In this document: positions 7,783 through 12,978 of the stretch, piece after piece
Numbering within the stretch: the first letter of the stretch is position 1
How the letters are laid out: each line of letters starts with the position of its first letter
NCBI GenBank assembly: GCA_945836785.1
Contig: CAMAMD010000022.1
Coordinates: forward strand, 1 to 12,978
Direction: 5' to 3'
DNA length: 12,978 bases
Source of the DNA: an uncultured Clostridium sp.
GTDB lineage: Bacteria > Bacillota_A > Clostridia > Lachnospirales > Lachnospiraceae
Translations under genes and position numbers: made by a program
The notes under the pieces: generated by a model
Told to the model about the DNA's origin: nothing
The model's input: only the letters and a program-made list of their open reading frames with translations
Databases searched by the model: none

Positions 7783-7805
7783 TGTCACAGTCTAGCCTTG
7801 TGACA
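7783..7805 (+). promoter_or_regulatory. symmetric element at the purF transcription start (operator or 5' stem-loop)
   Basis: TGTCACA (7783-7789) and TGTGACA (7799-7805) form a perfect 7-base inverted repeat with a 9-base centre, beginning five bases after the -10. The position suits a repressor operator; in RNA it would form a hairpin at the very 5' end of the purF message. It does not resemble the PurR box of Bacillus or a purine riboswitch. Function is inferred. Confidence 0.5.
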
Positions 7806-7855
7806 TGGAAGTTACAACATATATGCTGATTTTTAAATGAAAGGTAAAACTACAT

Positions 7856-9292
7856 ATGAGCAACGTAATGGAGCATTATCAGGAGGATGACAGACTGCAC
7901 GAGGAGTGTGGTGTGTTTGGAATGTATGATTTTGATGGAAATGACGTAGCAGGGACCATATACTACGGCCTTTTTGCATTACAGCACAGGGGGCAGGAAA
8001 GCTGTGGTATTGCAGTGTCAGATACGGAGGGACCAAAAGGTAAGGTGCTGTCTTCAAAGGGGATGGGACTGGTAAATGAGGTATTTACCCATGACGATCT
8101 GGAGAAATTAAAGGGAAATATCGGAGTCGGTCATGTGCGGTATTCTACGGCAGGTGCCAGTACGAGAGAAAACGCACAGCCTTTGGTGTTGAATTATGTC
8201 AAAGGAACACTTGCTTTGGCACATAATGGCAATCTTGTAAACGCACCTGCACTTCGGAGAGAATTGGAATATGACGGTGCGATTTTCCAGACCACGATAG
8301 ATTCGGAGGTTATTGCATATCATATTGCGAGACAACGTGTGAAAACAGCGTCGGTTGAGGAGGCTGTCAAGAATGCATTGCAGAAGATACAGGGATCTTA
8401 TTCGTTGATTGTCATGAGCCCAAGAAAGCTGATTGGCGCCAGAGATCCGTATGGTTTCCGCCCGCTTTGCATCGGAAAACGCGACAATGCATATATCCTT
8501 GCATCGGAAAGCTGTGCATTAGATACCATTGGAGCTGAGTTCGTAAGGGATGTTGAGCCGGGAGAAATTGTTGTGATTACTCCGAATGGAATAGAGTCGC
8601 ACAGGGAGATGTGCCAGAAAGAACATGGCAGATGCATTTTCGAATATATATATTTCGCAAGACCTGACAGCGTGATTGATGGAATGAGTGTGTATAAATC
8701 CAGGATTATTGCTGGCAGATGCCTGGCAAAGGACAGCCCGGTAGAGGCGGATATGGTTGTGGGTGTTCCGGAATCCGGAAATGCTGCAGCACTCGGATAT
8801 TCACTTGAGTCAGGTATTCCGTATGGAACAGCGTTTGTGAAAAATGGTTATGTCGGTCGTACATTCATTAAACCGAAACAGAGCCAGAGAGAGTCCAGTG
8901 TCAGGGTGAAGCTTAATGTGCTTGCGGATGCAGTCCGTGGGAAACGTGTTATCATGATAGATGACTCCATTGTGCGTGGAACTACCAGTGACCGTATTGT
9001 CGGTATGCTGAAGGAGGCAGGAGCAACAGAGGTACATGTCAGAATCTCATCACCTCCTTTCCTGTATCCATGTTACTTTGGTACGGATGTACCGGACAGC
9101 GACCAGCTGATTGCTTATAACAGAACGATAGAACAGATATGTGAAATAATCGGGGCAGATTCTCTGGCATATCTGAATCTGGACAGATTACCGGAGTTGA
9201 CCGGAGGCAGACAGTATTGTAATGGATGTTTCACGGGAAAATGGCCGATTGAGCCGCCACATGAGGACATCCGCGGTGAATATGAAAAATAA
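7856..9292 (+). CDS. purF: amidophosphoribosyltransferase PurF
   Basis: Catalyses the first committed step of purine synthesis: PRPP plus glutamine to phosphoribosylamine. The 478-residue product has an N-terminal glutaminase domain whose nucleophile, C18 in ECGVFG, follows a 17-residue propeptide, somewhat longer than the 11 residues of B. subtilis PurF. Glutaminase motifs include QHRGQES (43-49), RYSTAG (95-100) and AHNGNLVN (122-129). The phosphoribosyltransferase domain has the PRPP loop VIMIDDSIVRGTT (365-377). Four Cys (C260, C406, C455, C458), the last two as CNGC, match the 4Fe-4S ligands of the Bacillus class, so the enzyme is probably oxygen sensitive. AAGG (7841-7844) lies 11 bases before ATG 7856; ATG 7868 is a less likely alternative. 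It opens a purF-purB-murE-like unit. Confidence 0.96.
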   Translation: MSNVMEHYQEDDRLHEECGVFGMYDFDGNDVAGTIYYGLFALQHRGQESCGIAVSDTEGPKGKVLSSKGMGLVNEVFTHDDLEKLKGNIGVGHVRYSTAGASTRENAQPLVLNYVKGTLALAHNGNLVNAPALRRELEYDGAIFQTTIDSEVIAYHIARQRVKTASVEEAVKNALQKIQGSYSLIVMSPRKLIGARDPYGFRPLCIGKRDNAYILASESCALDTIGAEFVRDVEPGEIVVITPNGIESHREMCQKEHGRCIFEYIYFARPDSVIDGMSVYKSRIIAGRCLAKDSPVEADMVVGVPESGNAAALGYSLESGIPYGTAFVKNGYVGRTFIKPKQSQRESSVRVKLNVLADAVRGKRVIMIDDSIVRGTTSDRIVGMLKEAGATEVHVRISSPPFLYPCYFGTDVPDSDQLIAYNRTIEQICEIIGADSLAYLNLDRLPELTGGRQYCNGCFTGKWPIEPPHEDIRGEYEK

Positions 9293-9333
9293 ACATATGC
9301 CTTTATGAAAAAATAAAGAAAGAGGAGAAAACG

Positions 9334-10788
9334 ATGAGTAACGATAAGTATGTAAGCCCTTTATCCGAAAGATATGCCAGCAAGGAAATGCAGTATATTT
9401 TTTCACCTGATATGAAGTTTAAGACGTGGAGAAGACTGTGGATTGCTTTAGCAGAGACAGAGCAGGAGCTTGGTCTTAAGGATGCAGACGGACAGCCGAG
9501 AATCACAGATGAGCAGATTGAAGAGTTGAAAAGCCATGTGGATGATATCAATTATGATGTCGCAAAAGAGCGTGAAAAGCTTGTAAGACATGACGTGATG
9601 AGTCATGTATATGCTTACGGACAGCAGTGCCCGAAGGCAGCAGGCATCATTCATCTTGGCGCTACCAGCTGTTATGTGGGTGATAATACAGACGTAATCG
9701 TTATGACAGAAGCGTTGAAGCTGGTTCGGAAGAAGCTCATTAATGTTATAAATGAGCTTGCAGGATTTGCAAGAAAATATAAGGATTTGCCGACACTTGC
9801 ATTTACACATTTCCAGCCGGCACAGCCTACTACGGTAGGAAAACGTGCAACACTCTGGATGCAGGAGCTGTTGCTCGATTTAAATGATATAGAATATATG
9901 ATAAGCCAGCAGAAGCTTCTTGGTTCAAAGGGAACAACCGGAACGCAGGCAAGCTTTTTAGAGCTGTTTAATGGTGACCATGAGACGGTCAGAAAGATAG
10001 ACGGCATGATTGCGGAGAAGATGGGATTTGATGCGTGCTATCCTGTATCGGGACAGACATACTCCCGTAAGGTGGATGCCCGTGTATTGAATGTGCTTTC
10101 AGGCATTGCCATGAGTGCCCATAAATTCTCAAATGATATTCGTCTGCTCCAGCATTTGAAGGAGATAGAGGAGCCGTTTGAGAAGAATCAGATTGGTTCG
10201 TCTGCTATGGCATACAAGCGGAATCCGATGCGGAGTGAGAGAATTGCATCTCTTGCAAACTATGTGATGGTAGATTCTTTAAATCCGGCAATCACAGCGG
10301 CAACACAGTGGTTTGAGAGAACACTGGATGACTCTGCAAATAAGAGAATATCTGTGCCGGAGGCATTCCTAGCAATAGATGGTATTCTTGACCTTTATCT
10401 GAATGTGGTGGATGGTCTTGTGGTTTACGATAAGGTTATCTATCAGAGATTTATGAAAGAAATTCCGTTTATGGCAACGGAAAATATTATGATGGATGCA
10501 GTAAAACGCGGTGGTAACCGTCAGGAGTTGCACGAGAAGATTCGTGAGTATTCCATGATGGCAGGAGAGCAGGTTAAGAAATATGGAAATGAGAATAATC
10601 TGGTAGATCTGATTGCAGCGGATGATGCTTTCGGGATGACAAAGGAAGAAATCGTAGCATTGCTTGAGCCGAAGAACTTTGTAGGGCGTGCACCTGAACA
10701 AACGGAGGAATTCCTGCAGGAGGTCGTTGCACCGATACTGGATGCAAATCAGGATATTCTCGGTGTAAAAGCGGAAATTAATGTATAA
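9334..10788 (+). CDS. purB: adenylosuccinate lyase PurB
   Basis: Fumarase-superfamily lyase used twice in purine metabolism: SAICAR to AICAR, and adenylosuccinate to AMP, each releasing fumarate. The 484-residue product carries the superfamily signature GSSAMAYKRNP (288-298), holding the flexible-loop catalytic Ser, and the catalytic-base region THFQPAQPTT (158-167) with H159; RHDVMSH (85-91) gives another active-site His. A family variant is A in place of P in SxMPyKRNP. AGAGGAGA (9321-9328) is five bases before ATG 9334. It follows purF after 41 bases without a terminator, so the two are probably co-transcribed. The other pur genes are not in the window. Confidence 0.95.
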   Translation: MSNDKYVSPLSERYASKEMQYIFSPDMKFKTWRRLWIALAETEQELGLKDADGQPRITDEQIEELKSHVDDINYDVAKEREKLVRHDVMSHVYAYGQQCPKAAGIIHLGATSCYVGDNTDVIVMTEALKLVRKKLINVINELAGFARKYKDLPTLAFTHFQPAQPTTVGKRATLWMQELLLDLNDIEYMISQQKLLGSKGTTGTQASFLELFNGDHETVRKIDGMIAEKMGFDACYPVSGQTYSRKVDARVLNVLSGIAMSAHKFSNDIRLLQHLKEIEEPFEKNQIGSSAMAYKRNPMRSERIASLANYVMVDSLNPAITAATQWFERTLDDSANKRISVPEAFLAIDGILDLYLNVVDGLVVYDKVIYQRFMKEIPFMATENIMMDAVKRGGNRQELHEKIREYSMMAGEQVKKYGNENNLVDLIAADDAFGMTKEEIVALLEPKNFVGRAPEQTEEFLQEVVAPILDANQDILGVKAEINV

Positions 10789-10831
10789 AAAATGGTTATA
10801 AGTGGTAAGATACACAAAAGGAGACAGACCA

Positions 10832-12289
10832 TTGTTGACAGTAGAAGAAATACAGGCATTACTGGTTGAGGATAACAATTTCATAGAGGCAGACTGTAAA
10901 GCAGGCAGAGAAATTGCATATATTTCTTATGACTCACGCAAGGTGCAGGCAGAGACTCTGTTTTTTTGTAAGGGACAGAATTACAAGACGGAGTATCTGG
11001 AACAGGCTGTGCGGGATGGTGCGGTTTGTTATGTGTCGGAAATCAAATATGATACGGATGCGGATTATATTCTTGTTTCCGATATACAGAAAGCTATGGC
11101 TGTGATTGCGGCTGCTTTTTACGGGTATGCTTTCCGTGATTTGGAGACGATTGGGATTACGGGAACGAAAGGAAAGACTACCGTAAGCTGTTTTATTCAG
11201 AATATTCTGGATGAACATATGCAGAGCCGTACAGCACTTATTTCCACGATTAATACGTATACCGGTGTGACAGATGAGCTGTCACAGCTGACAACCCCGG
11301 AGGCTGTGGATTTGCAGCGGCTGTTTTTCGAGGCAAAGGAAAGCGGATGCAAGTATCTCACGATGGAAGTCAGTTCTCAGGGGTATAAGAAAGACAGAGT
11401 GTATGGTGTGGAGTTTAAAACCGGTATTTTCTTAAATATCGGTGAGGATCATATCAGTAAGCTGGAACACCCTGATTTTGCTGATTATCTGCATTGCAAG
11501 ATGCAACTGGTCAAAAATTCCAGACGTGTGATTTTGAATAAAAATACAGATTATTATGATGAGATATATGCTGCCTGTGCCGATAAAGAGGTCATTACCT
11601 ACGGCACGGATGACAGTGCTGATTATTATTATGATCGTGTTGAGAAACTCACCTGCGGGTTTGGTTTCGATGCGGTGAGTCGTGACGGAAGTTATCGGGA
11701 AAGATTTGAGATTCATATACCGGGTAGGTTTAATATTGAAAATGCATTGGTTTCCATTGTACTTGCCAAGACATTAGGCGTTTCGGACGAAAGTATCAGA
11801 AGCGGACTTATTGTGACAGTTGTCAAGGGTAGAATGAATGTGTTTGAAAAAAATGGCGTTACGGTAATTGTGGATTACGCACATAACAAGCTCAGTTATT
11901 CAAAGCTGTATGAGTCATTAAAATTAGATTACCCGAATCGGAGAATTGTGTCTGTCGGTGGCTGTGTCGGCGGAAAGGCGTTTAACCGGAGACAGGAATT
12001 TGGAGAGATTGTGGGTGGCAATTCGGATTACATTTATCTGACTGCCGTAGATCCGCAGTTTGAAGATATTACACATATTTGCGAGGACATTGCGAGGTAT
12101 ATTCCTGCAGATACAGGATATGAGATTGTGCCTGACAGAAAGACAGCTATCGGAAAGGCAATCGGTGAGGCTCGCAGCGGTGACGTGGTTGTATTGATAG
12201 GAAAAGGTGAAGAAGAATATCAGAAGATAAACGGCGTCAGTGTAAAATATGAGTCGGACTTGGCAATTGCAAGAAATTTGATGATATAG
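10832..12289 (+). CDS. MurE-like Mur ligase (UDP-MurNAc-peptide amino-acid ligase family), TTG start
   Basis: ATP-dependent ligase of the Mur family, closest by eye to MurE, which adds the third amino acid to UDP-MurNAc-dipeptide. The 485-residue product has an N-terminal MurE-type domain, the ATP loop GTKGKTT (111-117), the central NIGEDHISKLEHPDF segment (202-216), HCK with K223 at the carbamylated-lysine position, and a C-terminal domain starting near VDYAHN (347-352). Where MurE has the DNPR (diaminopimelate) or DDPN-like (lysine) motif, this protein has AVDPQFED (405-412), and the late GKGHE motif is GKGEE (457-461), so the added residue is uncertain. The frame opens at GTG 10802, but AAAAGGAG (10816-10823) sits eight bases before TTG 10832, which gives MLTVEEIQALL, the likely start. 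It follows purB by 43 bases. It may be the main MurE or a second, specialised ligase. Confidence 0.85.
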   Translation: MLTVEEIQALLVEDNNFIEADCKAGREIAYISYDSRKVQAETLFFCKGQNYKTEYLEQAVRDGAVCYVSEIKYDTDADYILVSDIQKAMAVIAAAFYGYAFRDLETIGITGTKGKTTVSCFIQNILDEHMQSRTALISTINTYTGVTDELSQLTTPEAVDLQRLFFEAKESGCKYLTMEVSSQGYKKDRVYGVEFKTGIFLNIGEDHISKLEHPDFADYLHCKMQLVKNSRRVILNKNTDYYDEIYAACADKEVITYGTDDSADYYYDRVEKLTCGFGFDAVSRDGSYRERFEIHIPGRFNIENALVSIVLAKTLGVSDESIRSGLIVTVVKGRMNVFEKNGVTVIVDYAHNKLSYSKLYESLKLDYPNRRIVSVGGCVGGKAFNRRQEFGEIVGGNSDYIYLTAVDPQFEDITHICEDIARYIPADTGYEIVPDRKTAIGKAIGEARSGDVVVLIGKGEEEYQKINGVSVKYESDLAIARNLMI

Positions 12290-12318
12290 AACAGAAGAAT
12301 ATAAAAGGGGGATTGGGG

Positions 12319-12642
12319 ATGGCAGAGAGCTTAGAACAGAGAGTGGGACAGGATAATAGAGCCCTCGCAGTCAGTATAGCCGGTTTATGTTTCCCTGTTG
12401 TGATTGTCATACAGGGTATGCTGCATGCTTACGGTATGGAACCATATCTGTTGTGGATGTTTGCGATGGATATTGTGCTTGGCTTGATTCCCGGTTCCAT
12501 TCTTGGTGTTATCGCACTTATCATGAATAGAAAGCAAAAACGAAAATTGGTGAAAGTGCTTGGGATTTTGCCGTTTATTTTGCTGTTTACAGGAATCCTG
12601 TTGTGGTTTGCCATAGAACATTTTTTACCGTTTAGGGCATAA
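12319..12642 (+). CDS. small three-helix membrane protein of unknown function
   Basis: I do not recognise a family. The 107-residue product has a short charged N-terminus (1-15), then three hydrophobic segments at about 16-34, 43-69 and 78-100, with the basic loop NRKQKRK (70-76) between the second and third, which by the positive-inside rule would be cytoplasmic. The C-terminus, FLPFRA, is short. The frame is open from a TTG at 12313, but AAAGGGGG (12304-12311) is seven bases before ATG 12319, so that is the start. It follows the MurE-like ligase by 29 bases with no promoter or terminator seen, and is probably in its transcript. Neighbourhood suggests an envelope role, but nothing in the sequence shows it. 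Confidence 0.75.
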   Translation: MAESLEQRVGQDNRALAVSIAGLCFPVVIVIQGMLHAYGMEPYLLWMFAMDIVLGLIPGSILGVIALIMNRKQKRKLVKVLGILPFILLFTGILLWFAIEHFLPFRA

Positions 12643-12669
12643 TATGCTGTGGTAAAAGTGAAGTATGGA

Positions 12670-12698
12670 TTGCTAAAACAGCGGATGATGGATGTAAT
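12670..12698 (+). promoter_or_regulatory. possible promoter of the LysR-type regulator gene
   Basis: TTGCTA (12670-12675) and TGTAAT (12693-12698) are 17 bases apart; they match four and five of the six consensus bases. A start near 12705 would leave about 30 bases before ATG 12737. There is no terminator between the membrane-protein gene and this site, so read-through from upstream is also possible. Confidence 0.4.
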
Positions 12699-12736
12699 GT
12701 TTGAGTGGGATGAAGTCATGGAGAAGTAAGCAGGAC

Positions 12737-12978
12737 ATGGTGAGAACACGATTGAATATCAGTTTAGAGTATTATAAGATATTTTATTATGTAGCACGTT
12801 GTGGTAGTGTTACAAAGGCTTCGCAGGAGTTGTGCCTGTCTCAGCCGGCGGTCAGTCAGGCCGTGAAACAGCTGGAGGACAATCTGGGCGTTGCTTTGTT
12901 TGTGCGTCGTTCTAAGGGCGTCGCCCTCACAGCAGAGGGGGAGACGCTCTATTCTTATGTCAGTAAAGGGTATGAACA
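12737..12978 (+). CDS. LysR-type transcriptional regulator (3' end cut by window)
   Basis: Only the DNA-binding N-terminal part is present; the frame is still open at the last base. It reads LEYYKIFYYVARCGSVTKAS, then the recognition helix region LSQPAVSQAVKQLEDNLGV and LFVRRSKGVALTAEGETLY, the classic winged helix-turn-helix of LysR regulators. Start choice is uncertain: ATG 12737 and GTG 12740 are adjacent, with AGGA (12732-12735) close by and GGAG (12720-12723) further off; ATG 12710 in the same frame and TTG 12752 are other options. LysR homologues usually begin only a few residues before the LEYYKIF-like helix, which favours 12737 or later. The ligand-binding domain and the divergent or downstream target gene are outside the window, so no function can be proposed. 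Confidence 0.88.
   Translation, partial: MVRTRLNISLEYYKIFYYVARCGSVTKASQELCLSQPAVSQAVKQLEDNLGVALFVRRSKGVALTAEGETLYSYVSKGYE

Noticed and set aside
7518..7829. Plus-strand frame opposite the pilZ gene
   Set aside because: It is antisense to a well-supported PilZ domain gene, crosses the purF promoter, and its product has no recognisable features.
7805..7840. Eleven-codon leader ORF before purF (ATG 7805 to TGA 7838-7840)
   Set aside because: No ribosome site precedes it, it sits against the inverted repeat, and its codons show no attenuation-like pattern.
9301..9318. CTTTAT/ATAAAG repeat between purF and purB as a terminator
   Set aside because: The stem is short and all A/T, with no T tract after it, and the purB ribosome site follows at once.

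Overview
The window looks like chromosomal DNA from a Gram-positive anaerobe of the Clostridia, most probably Lachnospiraceae. This rests on low-to-moderate G+C by eye, strong Shine-Dalgarno sites, several TTG starts, sigma-A type promoters, a short clostridial-type QueE, and a PurF of the Bacillus iron-sulfur class with a propeptide. Genes are densely packed. I see no mobile element, CRISPR array, tRNA or rRNA gene.

Region 1 (1-3508, + strand) is the tail of a preQ0 (7-cyano-7-deazaguanine, queuosine precursor) operon: queD (5'-truncated), queE, folE and queC. It supplies all four enzymes from GTP to preQ0: FolE makes dihydroneopterin triphosphate, QueD makes carboxytetrahydropterin, QueE makes carboxydeazaguanine and QueC makes preQ0. 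A diacylglycerol/lipid kinase gene overlaps the end of queC and closes the unit, followed by a strong terminator.

Region 2 (3510-7275, + strand) starts with a clear promoter and encodes cell-envelope sugar functions: glmM (GlcN-1-P for UDP-GlcNAc), a membrane polyprenyl-phosphate sugar-phosphate transferase that starts an exopolysaccharide or glycan repeat unit, and rfbD (last step of dTDP-L-rhamnose). It ends at a long hairpin that can terminate from both sides. A convergent minus-strand gene beyond it encodes a stand-alone PilZ (c-di-GMP binding) protein.

Region 3 (7693-12642) begins at a divergent promoter region. The minus strand leads to pilZ. The plus strand leads to purF (first step of IMP synthesis), purB (adenylosuccinate lyase), a MurE-like amino-acid ligase with an atypical substrate-specificity motif, and a small three-helix membrane protein. 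The purF promoter carries a symmetric TGTCACA/TGTGACA element at the predicted transcription start.

Region 4 (12643-12978) holds a possible promoter and the first 80 or so codons of a LysR-type regulator cut by the window end.

Most of this is ordinary housekeeping. The less ordinary points are the lipid kinase overlapping queC across an A8 run, the MurE-like ligase with its membrane-protein neighbour, the operator-like repeat at purF, and the PilZ gene beside exopolysaccharide genes.
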